Shown here piece by piece: positions 48,283-62,939 of a stretch of 64,000 nucleotides of DNA; the stretch's first letter is position 1, and every line of letters begins with the position of its first letter. Under the pieces are notes generated by a model that did not search any database, had not been told where the DNA came from, and saw only the letters and a list, made by a program, of their open reading frames with translations. This stretch comes from JAOPZW01 sp963806015. Lineage in GTDB: Bacteria > Actinomycetota > Thermoleophilia > Solirubrobacterales > Solirubrobacteraceae. The translations under genes were made by a program, and so were the position numbers. The stretch lies in the NCBI GenBank assembly GCA_963806015.1, contig CAWDWM010000002.1:310001-374000 (forward strand), written 5' to 3'.

Positions 48283-49056
48283 TCAGCAAATCTCCCCCCG
48301 CGTGATCCGCCACAGGCCGATGAGCAGCGGCAGGACCATCCACAGCGCGAGCGTCGTGCCCGCCCGCGCCCACTCCGTGGAGCTCATCAGGTGCTCGGTC
48401 ATCGGCGCCAGCGTGCGCGTGGCGTCCAGCCAGCGCGCGACGGCGTCCAGGCCGATGAGGCGCGTGACGATCGCCCAGCCGATCGGCAGCACGAACGAGA
48501 GCACGATGGCCGGCGCCGAGGCCAGCAGCGCGGCACCGAGCGCCACGCCCGAGATCATGCCCGTCCCCAGCGAGACCACGTGCTGGCCCATCAGCGCGAC
48601 GGGCAGCGACCACGTGTGCTCGAGCCCGGGCGCGGCCACCGCCGTGCCGATGACCGCGACGACGACGCACAGCGCCAGCGCCACGAGCGACAGGACCACG
48701 CTGGCCAGCAGCTTGGCCGCGAGCACGCGCGGACGGCGGGGTACGAGGGCGAAGGTGGTCATCGCGGTCCGCTGCGACCACTCCGAGCTCACGAGCAGGA
48801 TCCCGACGATCGGCAGCAGGACGCTGGCCGGCGCCACGGCGATCGACAGCATCGAGCGCAGCGTCTGATCCTCCGGACGGGCCCAGATGCACGTGGCCAC
48901 GACGACCAGGACGGTCAAGACGACGATGGCCAGCTGCAGCCAGAAGCCCGCGCGGGTATCGGTCATCTTGCGCAGCTCGACGGCGGTCAGCCGGCCGAGG
49001 CCGGGGCGGGCGTCGGCGCGGCGCGGGAGCGGTGCGGCGAGGGTCGCGGCGTTCAT
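48283..49056 (-). CDS. ABC-2 type transporter permease
   Basis: A 257-residue membrane protein with six hydrophobic segments. The N-terminal RLTAVELRKMTDTRAGFWLQ and VSSEWSQRTAMTTFALVPRR after TM2 are typical ABC-2 features. It overlaps the ATPase gene by 4 bases (ATGA). Together they form an exporter of unknown substrate. A NarL-type kinase and regulator pair starts about 110 bases from the ATPase start, divergently. Confidence 0.9.
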   Translation of the reverse strand: MNAATLAAPLPRRADARPGLGRLTAVELRKMTDTRAGFWLQLAIVVLTVLVVVATCIWARPEDQTLRSMLSIAVAPASVLLPIVGILLVSSEWSQRTAMTTFALVPRRPRVLAAKLLASVVLSLVALALCVVVAVIGTAVAAPGLEHTWSLPVALMGQHVVSLGTGMISGVALGAALLASAPAIVLSFVLPIGWAIVTRLIGLDAVARWLDATRTLAPMTEHLMSSTEWARAGTTLALWMVLPLLIGLWRITRGEIC

Positions 49057-49976
49057 CGGGCCATCTCCAGGAGGTCGGGACCGGCGGGCAGGTGGTCGGG
49101 CGCCCCGCCGGTCAGGTCGAAGAAGAGCTGCTCGAGCCCGGCGCCCTCCGCCGGGCCGAGTTGCGTCAGCGCCACGCCACCGGCGAGCGCGGCGCGTCCG
49201 ACGGCTTCGGGGTCCGCGTCGACGACGAAGGCGCCGTCCGCGGTTTCGCGCGGGTGCAGGCCGGCCTCGCGCAGCGCCGCGGCCAGCGCCGCCGCGTCGG
49301 TCGCCGCCACCAGCGTGCCGGCGTCGGCCAGCAGCTCGTCGCGGCTGCCCTGGGCCACGATGCGCCCCGCGCCGATGATCACGATCCGATCGGCGACGGC
49401 CTGGACCTCCCCGAGCAGGTGCGAGGAGAGCAGCACCGTGCCGCCGCGATCGGCGAACTCGCGCAGCAGGCCGCGCATCCAGCGCATCCCCTCGGGGTCC
49501 AGGCCGTTGGCCGGCTCGTCGAGAATCAGGACCTCGGGCTCGCCGAGCAGCGCGTGCGCCAGCCCGAGGCGCTGGCGCATGCCCAGCGAGTATTGGCGCA
49601 CGCGCTTGCGCGCCGCCGAGCGATCGAGTCCGACGCGCTTGAGCAGGTCCTCGACGCGCCGCGCGTCGACCCCGATGGTCTGCGCGGAGACGGCCAGCGT
49701 CTCGCGCCCGCGCCGGCCGGGGTGCTGCGCCGAGGCGTCGAGCAGGACGCCCACGCGCCGGCCCGGGTTCGGCAGGTCGCGGTAGTGGCGGCCGAGCACG
49801 GTCGCCCGGCCGGCGTCAGGGTCGGAGAGCCCGCAGAGCACGCGCATCGTCGTCGTCTTGCCGGCGCCGTTGGGTCCCAGGAAGCCCGTGACGGTCCCGG
49901 GCTCGCAGCGGAAGCTGACGTCCTCGATGACGCTGCGCCCGTCGTAGCGCTTGGTGAGGCCTTCGGAGTCGATCAT
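49053..49976 (-). CDS. ABC transporter ATP-binding protein
   Basis: A 307-residue ATPase. Walker A is GPNGAGKTTTMRVL, the signature YSLGMRQRLGLAHALL, Walker B LILDEPANGLDPEG, and the His switch LLSSHLLGEV. The extra C-terminal domain is of the drug exporter type. It is paired with the permease by a 4-base overlap. It is a distant relative of the other ATPase at 26894-27856, so the window has two separate export systems of similar make. ATG at 49976, divergent from the kinase gene. Confidence 0.95.
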   Translation of the reverse strand: MIDSEGLTKRYDGRSVIEDVSFRCEPGTVTGFLGPNGAGKTTTMRVLCGLSDPDAGRATVLGRHYRDLPNPGRRVGVLLDASAQHPGRRGRETLAVSAQTIGVDARRVEDLLKRVGLDRSAARKRVRQYSLGMRQRLGLAHALLGEPEVLILDEPANGLDPEGMRWMRGLLREFADRGGTVLLSSHLLGEVQAVADRIVIIGAGRIVAQGSRDELLADAGTLVAATDAAALAAALREAGLHPRETADGAFVVDADPEAVGRAALAGGVALTQLGPAEGAGLEQLFFDLTGGAPDHLPAGPDLLEMAR

Positions 49977-50071
49977 GGCCGCCAGGATCGGCGTCGCGGG
50001 CCATCGCCACCACGGCCGGGGGTCGATGTTCGCGTCGACTTTGGTCGGGGGTCGCAGCCCAGAGCCGTGCG

Positions 50072-50077
50072 TACGCT
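50072..50077 (+). promoter_or_regulatory. TACGCT -10 box, leaderless
   Basis: TACGCT ends 9 bases before the ATG at 50087 of the NarL-type kinase. Confidence 0.4.
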
Positions 50078-50086
50078 GTCGAGACG

Positions 50087-51316
50087 ATGACGACCCCGGC
50101 CGACGACCACGCGCCCCTGCCGCGCTGGCAGCGCATGCTGCTGCCGGGCGAGTTGCGCGGCAGCGTCGACGGGCGGCGCTCCGCGCGCGACTGGGTCGTC
50201 GACCTCACGTTGTACGCAGTCGCGGCGGGTCTCAGCGCGCTCGTGCTGGTCGCCACCTGGGCCGACCACGGCGGCCTCGCGATCGCCGTCGACTTCGCGC
50301 TCGGCGTGGTCGCCTTCGTGGCCCTGTGGTGGCGCCGGCGCCACCCGGTCGCGGTGGGGGTCATCGCCGGCGTCGCGTCGCTCGTGTCGGGCATGGCCGG
50401 CGGGCCGGCGCTGGTGGCCCTCTTCAACGTCGCCATCCGGGGGTCACGCCGTGCGATCCTCGGGATGGCCGCGCTGACGCTCGCCTCGACCGCCATCTTC
50501 CCGCTGCTCTACGCGGGCGACGAGCTGTACAGCACGCAGATCGCGCTCGGCGTGCTGATCACCGGCGTCGTCGTCGGCTGGGGGCTGTTCGTCCGCGTCC
50601 AGCGCGAGCTCGTGCTCTCGCTGCGCGAGCGCGCCGAGCGCGTGGAGGCCGAGCAGCGCCAGCGCGTCGAGCAGGCCCGCGAGGCCGAGCGCCTGCGCAT
50701 CGCGCGCGAGATGCACGACGTCCTGGCCCACCGGGTGTCGCTGCTGAGCCTGCACGCCGGCGCGCTCGAGTTCCACCCCGACGCCTCCGCCGAGGAGGTC
50801 GCGCAGGCGGCGGCGGTCATCCGCTCCAGCGCGCACGCCGCGCTCGAGGAGCTGCGCGACGTCATCGGCGTGCTGCGCGAGGGCACTCCCGGGGCCGGCC
50901 CCGAGCCGCCGCAACCCACGCTGGCCGAGATCCCCGCGCTGATAGAGGAGTCGCGCGTGGCGGGCATGCACGTCCGCTGGCACATCGACGTGCCCGGCGA
51001 CGCGGTGCTCCCCGCCGCGCTGGGGCGCGCGGCCTACCGCATCGTGCAGGAGGGGCTGACCAACGCCCGCAAGCACGCGCCGGCCGCCGCCGTGGAGGTG
51101 ACGATCACCGCCGAGACGGGCGCCGCCCTCGTCGTGACGGTCGTCAGCCGCCGCGCGGTGGGGGTCGCCGCGAGCGCCGCACTCGCCCTCCCGGGCGCGG
51201 GCACCGGCCTCGTCGGCGTGGCCGAGCGCGTCGCCCTGGCCGGCGGCGAGCTCGAGCACGGGCCCGACGACGCCGGCGACTTCGTCCTGCGCGCCACCCT
51301 GCCGCGGCCGGCATGA
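50087..51316 (+). CDS. NarL-type sensor histidine kinase (HisKA_3)
   Basis: A 409-residue kinase with four or five membrane segments (35-170), a linker helix (about 170-205), the HisKA_3 dimer domain with H210 in RIAREMHDVLAHRVSLLSLH, and a short ATPase domain (N box RIVQEGLTNARKHAPA, G box GTGLVGVAERVALAGG). It lacks a large outside domain, as in DesK-like and LiaS-like kinases that sense the membrane itself. The stop overlaps the regulator start (ATGA). It is divergent from the ABC exporter, its probable target. Confidence 0.94.
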   Translation: MTTPADDHAPLPRWQRMLLPGELRGSVDGRRSARDWVVDLTLYAVAAGLSALVLVATWADHGGLAIAVDFALGVVAFVALWWRRRHPVAVGVIAGVASLVSGMAGGPALVALFNVAIRGSRRAILGMAALTLASTAIFPLLYAGDELYSTQIALGVLITGVVVGWGLFVRVQRELVLSLRERAERVEAEQRQRVEQAREAERLRIAREMHDVLAHRVSLLSLHAGALEFHPDASAEEVAQAAAVIRSSAHAALEELRDVIGVLREGTPGAGPEPPQPTLAEIPALIEESRVAGMHVRWHIDVPGDAVLPAALGRAAYRIVQEGLTNARKHAPAAAVEVTITAETGAALVVTVVSRRAVGVAASAALALPGAGTGLVGVAERVALAGGELEHGPDDAGDFVLRATLPRPA

Positions 51317-51981
51317 GCGCCGCCGTCCGCGTGCTGCTCGTCGACGACGACGCGCTCGTGCGCTCGGGGCTGCGGATGATGCTGGCCGGCGCGGAGCGCA
51401 TCGAGGTCGTCGGCGAGGCCGACGACGGGCGCGGCGTGCTGGGCGCCGTCGACCGCCACCGCCCCGACGTGGTGCTCATGGACATCCGCATGCCCCAGCT
51501 CGACGGCGTGGCCGCCACCCGCCTGCTGCGCGCCCAGCCCGACCCGCCGGCGGTCGTCGTGCTGACCACCTTCGATGCCGACGAGCTCGTGCTGCGCGCG
51601 CTGCGCGCGGGCGCCGCCGGCTTCCTGCTGAAGGACACGCCGCCGGCCGAGATCGTCCGGGCCATCGAGCTCGTCCACGCCGGTGACGGGATGCTCTCCC
51701 CCACCATCACCCGCCGGCTCATCGCACTCGTCGCCGGCGAGGGTGACGCCGCCGCGCGTCACGCCGGCGCGCGCGAGCAGCTGAGCACGCTCAGCCCGCG
51801 CGAGCGCGAGGTCGCCCTCGCCGTCGGCCAGGGCCGCCCCAACGCCGAGATCGCCACCGAGCTGCACATGAGCGTGGCGACGGTCAAGGCGCACGTGTCG
51901 CGCCTGCTGGTCAAGCTCGGCCTCGAGAACCGCGTCCAGATCGCCCTGCTGGTGCAGGACGCAAGGGACGCGGCGCGCTAG
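51313..51981 (+). CDS. NarL/FixJ-family response regulator
   Basis: A 222-residue regulator. The receiver has LLVDDDALVRSG and phosphoacceptor D57 in VVLMDIRMPQLDG, with the Lys in GFLLKDTPPAEIVRAI. The C-terminal LuxR-type HTH is LSPREREVALAVGQGRPNAE, then SVATVKAHVSRLLVKLG. It is translated together with the kinase. It should act on the adjacent divergent ABC operon. The stop TAG is directly adjacent to the end of the convergent penicillin acylase gene. Confidence 0.95.
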   Translation: MSAAVRVLLVDDDALVRSGLRMMLAGAERIEVVGEADDGRGVLGAVDRHRPDVVLMDIRMPQLDGVAATRLLRAQPDPPAVVVLTTFDADELVLRALRAGAAGFLLKDTPPAEIVRAIELVHAGDGMLSPTITRRLIALVAGEGDAAARHAGAREQLSTLSPREREVALAVGQGRPNAEIATELHMSVATVKAHVSRLLVKLGLENRVQIALLVQDARDAAR

Positions 51982-54504
51982 CTACGGCCCGAACTGCATC
52001 ACCTGGTGGATGCCCGTCGGCTTGTTCGTGTACTGCAACGTGATCAGCGGGATCGGGGCGAAGGTGATCTGCTCCTTGGCCTCGGGCGCGCGCCACGCCT
52101 TCGGATCGGCCCCCTGCTGGGACGCCAGGCGCTTGCGCGCGGCGTCGAGCGCCGCCCACAGCTCCCGCGAGCAGGTCTTCACGCTGCCGTCGCCGCAGTA
52201 GCGCAGGTGGTAGGCGCCCGCGACCTTCTGGCCCAGCAGCGCGCGCAGGTCCTTCCACATGTACTGGTGCCAGCCGCCGTACTGGCCGCCGGGCGGCTGG
52301 TCGAAGCGCGCATTGCGCCCCTCGAGCTGCCTGCACAGCGCGGTGCCGAGGCGGTCGCACAGCGCGGCGTCGGTGAGGCCCTTCCACGCGGCGTCCAGGA
52401 TGGGGACGCCGGGATCGTCGATCTTGCCGTCGTGATCGGCGTCGCGGCGGCTGCCGCCGGCGTCGTGCCAGGCCTGCAGCTGCGCGGCGACCTGCTTGGT
52501 CGCGGCGTTGGGCGCCTTGCCGCGGTCGAGCATCTTCTTGAGCGTCGGCCACAGCTCGACGATGCGCACGTCCTCGGTGGCGGCCGCGTTGGCCGCCGCC
52601 AGGACGGTGGCGAGCGTCTGCTTCGGCCGGCGCGCGAGCTCGTCGGTCAGCAGCTTCTGACGCTGCAGCGACTGCTCGTTCCAGCGGCTGTCGGAGGCGG
52701 GGAAGTCCTTGGCCGGCTTGTTGTTCCAGTTGACGATATAGCCGGTCGAGGGGTTGATGACCTGCGGGTGCGCCGCGTTGGCCAGGTAGCCCGTCCACTC
52801 GTACTTGCCCTCGCCGTTGACGGGCAGGTCGGGATTGACCCCCTTCGGGCGCAGTGGCAGGCGCCCGGAGGTGATGAACGCCGCCTCGTTCGCGCTCGCG
52901 TAGAACGAGTTGAACGTCTGCGGCGTCTTGTAAGCGGCGCGGATGAAGTCCTTGGCCGAGTGTACGCGGCCGTAGGTCATCTGCTGGAAGAAGAGCTGGT
53001 CGACCGTCTCGCGGCCGTAGCTCGAGCGCCGCGTCGAGAGCGCCACCAGCTTGTTGGTGCCGCGCGCCTTCGCGTAGCCGTACACCGGCCCGTGGACCGT
53101 GCGCTTGAAGGTGACGTGGACGCTCTTGGCGCCCTTGGAGATCGTGCCGGCGTCGACCGACTCCATCGCGCGGCACTTGCCCTTGTACAGGTAGCGCACC
53201 TTCGAGCCGCCGCACAGCGTCTCGGCGTAGGTGTCGATGATGTCGCCGTCGGCGGAGGTCAGCGTCCACGCGTAGTCCGGCCCGCGCCCGATGAGCATGT
53301 AGCCGGGGAACGGCGCCGACGTCGCGCCGCGCACGTGGATGTTCGGCCCGTGGAGGTCCATCTCCAGCGTCAGGCCGGGGTAGTTGAACCCGATCTGCGG
53401 GCCGCCGACGAAGAGCGGCGAGCCCGTCTGCGACGCCTTTCCGCTGGCGATGAGGATGTTGCTCGCCATCTGCGGCGGGCCGTAGGGATGGTCGACCGTG
53501 GCGGCGCGCGCGGCCGCCGCGCGCGTGGAGCCGGGGAGCTTGGGCGCCGTCGAGCGGAAGCTGCGGTTGACGATGCGCACCATGCCGCGCGGGTGGACCA
53601 CGTCGGCCTTCGTCTGGTCGGGGAAGCTCTTCGTCGTCGTGGTCGCCGTCTCGGGATCGGAGCGTCCGCGCAGGTCCTCGTAGGCCTCGTTGCCGCGCGT
53701 GGCGCCGAGCTTGGAGCGCGCGGCGTCGAGGAACGAGGCGTTGGCGACCTCCTCGCCGCCGCCCTGGCCCAGGTACTGCGACTTGAGCGCATTGAGCGCG
53801 TAGATGTCGGTGCGCGTGAACGGCGGCGACGCCGGCTTGTTCTGCGAGTACCAGAGGTTGATGCCCGCGAGGTAGACGTCGATGTCGCTCAGCAGCTGGC
53901 GCCCGGGCGCGCCCTGCGCCTCGATCGACTTGGTTTGCTGCGCCGTCGCCTCGTCGAGGACCTTCTTGGTCGGCTTGTAGCTGTAGAGGCCGAGCAGGAG
54001 CTGGATGGCGGGCACGCCCGGGATGTCGATGAGCCCGGCGACGCCGTTGGCGCGCGCCAGGTCGAGCAGCAGCGAGCGGTCGGACGCCTCGACGTAGCCG
54101 GCGGCGAAGAGGACGCCCGGGTCGGTGTCGCTGTAGATGTGCGGGACGCCGTACGCGTCGCGCTTGATGCGCGCGCTGACGGCGCCGACGCCCGGTGCCG
54201 TGCCCGAGATGGTGTCGCTGGTGATGAGCGACGGGTCGTTCTCGTCGACCAGCGCCGCCGACTTGTAGTAGCCGCTGCCGTCGAGGCTGGGCACGAGCTG
54301 GGCGTCGGTGACGTCGCGGAAGAGCGGGGTGAGGCGGTCGTACATGCGCGCCTGCGTGTCGGCGGGCAGCAGGCCCGGGCTGGCGGCCCAGGGCACGCCG
54401 GGCTCCCATTGGCCGTGCGGGATCACGTTCAGGGTGGTGACCGCCGAAGCCGTCGGCGCCAGAACGCCGAACGCGACCACGGCGAGCGCGAGCGCACGTC
54501 GCAA
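51982..54504 (-). CDS. Penicillin acylase-family N-terminal nucleophile hydrolase (S45)
   Basis: An 840-residue secreted precursor with signal peptide (MRRALALAVVAFGVLAPTASA). The alpha part has VSARIKRDAYGVPHIYSDT and AAGYVEASDRSLLLDLARA. The nucleophile after self-cleavage is probably S348 in QMASNILIASG, followed by SPLFVGGPQIGFNYPG. Downstream come IGRGPDYAWTLTSADGDI, FKRTVHGPVYGYA and GYIVNWNNKPAKDFP. An EF-hand-like loop DADHDGKIDD is near residue 660, perhaps for calcium. Family members cleave acyl-amide bonds of beta-lactams or acyl-homoserine lactones. The substrate here is unknown; quorum-signal or antibiotic cleavage is possible. ATG at 54504. Confidence 0.92.
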   Translation of the reverse strand: MRRALALAVVAFGVLAPTASAVTTLNVIPHGQWEPGVPWAASPGLLPADTQARMYDRLTPLFRDVTDAQLVPSLDGSGYYKSAALVDENDPSLITSDTISGTAPGVGAVSARIKRDAYGVPHIYSDTDPGVLFAAGYVEASDRSLLLDLARANGVAGLIDIPGVPAIQLLLGLYSYKPTKKVLDEATAQQTKSIEAQGAPGRQLLSDIDVYLAGINLWYSQNKPASPPFTRTDIYALNALKSQYLGQGGGEEVANASFLDAARSKLGATRGNEAYEDLRGRSDPETATTTTKSFPDQTKADVVHPRGMVRIVNRSFRSTAPKLPGSTRAAAARAATVDHPYGPPQMASNILIASGKASQTGSPLFVGGPQIGFNYPGLTLEMDLHGPNIHVRGATSAPFPGYMLIGRGPDYAWTLTSADGDIIDTYAETLCGGSKVRYLYKGKCRAMESVDAGTISKGAKSVHVTFKRTVHGPVYGYAKARGTNKLVALSTRRSSYGRETVDQLFFQQMTYGRVHSAKDFIRAAYKTPQTFNSFYASANEAAFITSGRLPLRPKGVNPDLPVNGEGKYEWTGYLANAAHPQVINPSTGYIVNWNNKPAKDFPASDSRWNEQSLQRQKLLTDELARRPKQTLATVLAAANAAATEDVRIVELWPTLKKMLDRGKAPNAATKQVAAQLQAWHDAGGSRRDADHDGKIDDPGVPILDAAWKGLTDAALCDRLGTALCRQLEGRNARFDQPPGGQYGGWHQYMWKDLRALLGQKVAGAYHLRYCGDGSVKTCSRELWAALDAARKRLASQQGADPKAWRAPEAKEQITFAPIPLITLQYTNKPTGIHQVMQFGP

Positions 54505-54623
54505 GTTGACTCCTCCTCAGGACATGCCGGCCGGGGCAGGCCGACGATGGCGCGGCACGCTACCACGGCCCGGGTGGCGCATCGACACCTTGTCAAGTCG
54601 CGTCAGTTGGATGGTGCCGTCAG

Positions 54624-56039
54624 CTAGGCGATCCGTCCGCAGCCGCGGACCGTGAGGCGCAGCGTCCGCGCGGGGCCGTGGCGCGGGACGAGGCGCACGC
54701 GCGCCGTGCGCTTCGCGCGCGCACGCCGCAGGTCGACGAGCGTCGACCAGCGCGAGCGGTGCAGGATCCGCGAGCGGCTCACCGATACGCGCGCGCTGCG
54801 CAGGACGCCGCTCGGGCTGACGAGGTCGCCGCCCCGCGCGGCCTGCACGCGCAGGCGCACGCGCTGCTCGCGCACGCAGTCGCCGAGGTCGGTGCGCAGC
54901 TGCACCATGGTGTCGCCGAAGCGGGCCCGCGCGACGTTGGCCTTGCGCGGATCGATGACGTAGACCCAGATCGGACGCGCCTCGGTGTCCCCGCCGTTGA
55001 CGGCCACGCCGCGACCGGCCGGGGTGGTGGCCAGCTCGAGCGTGTAGAGCGCGGTGGGGCTGACCGCGAGCGTGGCCTCCGAGGACCACAGGGTGCCGCC
55101 GTCGGTCGAGGTGACCATGTCGAGCAGGTAATCGAAGCCGGGCGGATCCACCGCCCAGATGCCGGTCAGCCGCGTGCCCGCGCCGGCGAGGCCGAACGAG
55201 CTGTCGTAGCTCACGCCGCCCACGTTCACCGGCGCGGTCCAGCGCTCGCCGGTCCAGCGCTGGGTGAAGAGCTGGTCGCGGTGCGAGAAGGGCCCCGGCT
55301 CGAGGAGCGCCACGGGGCCGATCGGCCCGGGCGCGATCTCGGGCTGCTCGCCGTTGACGTCGGGCAGGTGCTGCCAGGCCGCCGGATCGGCCCAGTTGGC
55401 GCCTGCGGGCAGCCGTACCACCGCCGAGGGGCCGGCGAGCGAGCCCGCGACATAGGCATCGGCGCCCTGCACGGCGATGTCGGGAAACTGGCCGCGGTCG
55501 TCGAGCGAGGTGCGGCCGATGGCGGCCTGCGAGCCGTCGGGCGGATAGGCGGCGCCCGAGAGGTTCCCGGCGCCGTTGCCGTCGGACACGATGCGCCCGT
55601 CGGGGAGGACGTCGTTCTCGACGGCGAAGCCCGACCCGAAGGCCACCGGCGCGCCGAAGGTGAGGCCGCCGTCGCCCGAGGTGGCCACGTACTGGCTGTA
55701 GTCGGCGCCCTGCGAGCGCCCCACGGTGACCTGCACGACGCCGGGCGCCCCCGGCAGCAACACGCTCACGCGGCCGAGGTTGTAGCCGGAGCCCGGGAAC
55801 GGGATCGTGGCCAGGCCGGCGCACTTGCGCGCGCCCGCCGGCAGCACGCAGAGCTGGACCGCGTCGCCCTGGTCGGCGTAGGCGTTGACCTTCCAGCCGA
55901 TGTAGGCGGTGCCGGCCGCGTCGATCGCGACGCCCGGGTTCTGACCCGTGCCGACGATGAAGTGCGGCGTCGCCTGGGCCGGCTGCGCAGCCGCGCCCAG
56001 AAGCATCGCCGCCAGCACGACCGCTCTCCCCGCCCGCAT
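54624..56039 (-). CDS. Secreted sialidase-like beta-propeller protein
   Basis: A 471-residue precursor with signal peptide (AVVLAAMLLGAAAQPAQA). The body has propeller repeats with BNR/Asp-box-like turns (ATSGDGGLTFGAPVAFG, TSTDGGTLWSSEATLA) and similar loops (DAAGTAYIGWKVNAY). The C-terminal 110 residues are basic with beta character and an Arg-rich end, a common tail in exported proteins here. No sialidase catalytic set can be made out. It is separated from the acylase gene by about 120 bases that show no clear element. Unknown function. Confidence 0.75.
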   Translation of the reverse strand: MRAGRAVVLAAMLLGAAAQPAQATPHFIVGTGQNPGVAIDAAGTAYIGWKVNAYADQGDAVQLCVLPAGARKCAGLATIPFPGSGYNLGRVSVLLPGAPGVVQVTVGRSQGADYSQYVATSGDGGLTFGAPVAFGSGFAVENDVLPDGRIVSDGNGAGNLSGAAYPPDGSQAAIGRTSLDDRGQFPDIAVQGADAYVAGSLAGPSAVVRLPAGANWADPAAWQHLPDVNGEQPEIAPGPIGPVALLEPGPFSHRDQLFTQRWTGERWTAPVNVGGVSYDSSFGLAGAGTRLTGIWAVDPPGFDYLLDMVTSTDGGTLWSSEATLAVSPTALYTLELATTPAGRGVAVNGGDTEARPIWVYVIDPRKANVARARFGDTMVQLRTDLGDCVREQRVRLRVQAARGGDLVSPSGVLRSARVSVSRSRILHRSRWSTLVDLRRARAKRTARVRLVPRHGPARTLRLTVRGCGRIA

Positions 56040-56061
56040 GCGGCGGGATCCTACAGCCGGT

Positions 56062-62075
<6,014 letters not shown>

Positions 62076-62122
62076 CTGAGAGTCCCCGTGGGCCGGCGGG
62101 CGAACCCGAGAATGGACCGAAC

Positions 62123-62150
62123 ATGATAGGCAGAAGCGCGTTCGCGAACG
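62123..62150 (-). promoter_or_regulatory. Possible gltB promoter with overlapping palindrome
   Basis: On the minus strand TATCAT (62128-62123) could be the -10 box about 50 bases before gltB. A perfect 12-base palindrome CGTTCGCGAACG (62139-62150) covers the -35 place and could be an operator, perhaps for a nitrogen regulator. No exact known site is matched. Confidence 0.35.
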
Positions 62151-62310
62151 ACCCCCGGTAGGCCATGTTCGTTGCCAACCCGCGCCGGGTTCACATGCCA
62201 GGGGGTCGGGCATGGACCTCGATGCGGGACGGACTTCCCGCGACATACCGCATCACGGAGCGTCGCCGGATCCCTGCCCCGGCGCGATGCGATGACCTCC
62301 CCCACATCAG

Positions 62311-62338
62311 CGTCGGGACGCCTTCGGGCGTCCCGACG
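62311..62338. other. Strong hairpin with TTCG loop
   Basis: CGTCGGGACGCC (62311-62322) pairs perfectly with 62327-62338 around a TTCG tetraloop. It sits in the 62076-62436 gap between divergent gltB and the anti-sigma operon, just upstream of the sigma-F-like promoter. No T-tract follows on either strand. It may be a transcription barrier or part of a small RNA. Confidence 0.6.
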
Positions 62339-62340
62339 TC

Positions 62341-62366
62341 GTTACGTCCAGGACCCGGCGGGGTAT
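62341..62366 (+). promoter_or_regulatory. Sigma-F/sigma-B-like promoter GTTA-N16-GGGTAT
   Basis: GTTA (62341-62344) and GGGTAT (62361-62366) with 16 bases between resemble the GTTT/GGGTAT promoters of general stress sigma factors. Position fits the anti-sigma operon downstream and suggests that it is switched on by the sigma factor it controls. Confidence 0.55.
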
Positions 62367-62436
62367 CACGGTGGGTCTCGGCGTATTCTCTCCGGGGCGG
62401 CCACGGGAGGATAGGCGTCCGGAGGGCAAGGGGGCG

Positions 62437-62493
62437 ATGATGAGCGACAACGCAAAGCGGTGGGCAGGATTCCGGCGGCTCGGCTGGGCATGA
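62437..62493 (+). CDS. 18-residue leader peptide coupled to anti-sigma gene
   Basis: ATG at 62437, with a second ATG at once after it, opens MMSDNAKRWAGFRRLGWA and ends at TGA 62491-62493. This TGA overlaps the anti-sigma ATG (62490). GGAGG and AAGGGGG lie just upstream, while the anti-sigma start has no good ribosome site of its own. Ribosomes finishing the leader would restart on the anti-sigma gene. The peptide itself is basic and amphipathic and may have no role beyond coupling. Confidence 0.55.
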   Translation: MMSDNAKRWAGFRRLGWA

Positions 62494-62939
62494 CCGAGAC
62501 GGCCGATTCCCAGCGCGTGCAGACACAGGCCCCTGATCTGGAGATCACGCTGCCCGCCCGAGCGGAGAACGTCGCCGTCGTACGCCACGCCGTGGGCGGC
62601 CTGGGCGAGGTCCTCGAAGTCGACGACCAGACCCTTTCGGACATCAAGCTCGCCGTCACCGAGGCCTGCACCAACGTCGTCGTGCATGCCTACCCGAACG
62701 CCGAGGGCCCGATGGGCCTGCGCGCCTCGATCGACGAGCGGCGCCTGTCGCTCGTCGTCACCGACCGCGGGCGCGGCATCGTGCCGCGGCCCGACAGCCC
62801 CGGGCTCGGCCTCGGGCTGCCGCTGATCGCCACGCTGGCCGAGTCGCTCGAGCTCGGCACCGGGCACTCGGAGGAGACCGAGGTGCGGATGACCTTCGAC
62901 CTCGGCCTGCCCGCGACCGACGACGGAGGGTTTGCATGA
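62490..62939 (+). CDS. RsbW/SpoIIAB-like anti-sigma factor (serine kinase)
   Basis: A 149-residue HATPase-type protein. N box: LAVTEACTNVVVHAYP; G1: LVVTDRGRGIVPR; G2: GLGLGLPLIATLAESLELG. Such proteins hold a stress sigma factor and phosphorylate a STAS antagonist to stay free. A STAS gene of that kind is two genes on. ATG at 62490, coupled to the leader peptide; the end overlaps the next start (ATGA). No sigma factor gene is in this part of the window, so its target sits elsewhere. Confidence 0.9.
   Translation: MTETADSQRVQTQAPDLEITLPARAENVAVVRHAVGGLGEVLEVDDQTLSDIKLAVTEACTNVVVHAYPNAEGPMGLRASIDERRLSLVVTDRGRGIVPRPDSPGLGLGLPLIATLAESLELGTGHSEETEVRMTFDLGLPATDDGGFA

Noticed and set aside
62311..62338. 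Hairpin as a glutamine riboswitch or gltB attenuator
   Set aside because: It lies about 235 bases upstream of the gltB start and upstream of the likely gltB promoter, so it would not be in the gltB leader. A simple hairpin does not match the glutamine riboswitch layout.
62172..62414. Possible 80-residue gene in the gltB/anti-sigma gap
   Set aside because: No ribosome site, no conserved pattern, and it runs through the perfect hairpin and the stress-type promoter. Treated as non-coding.
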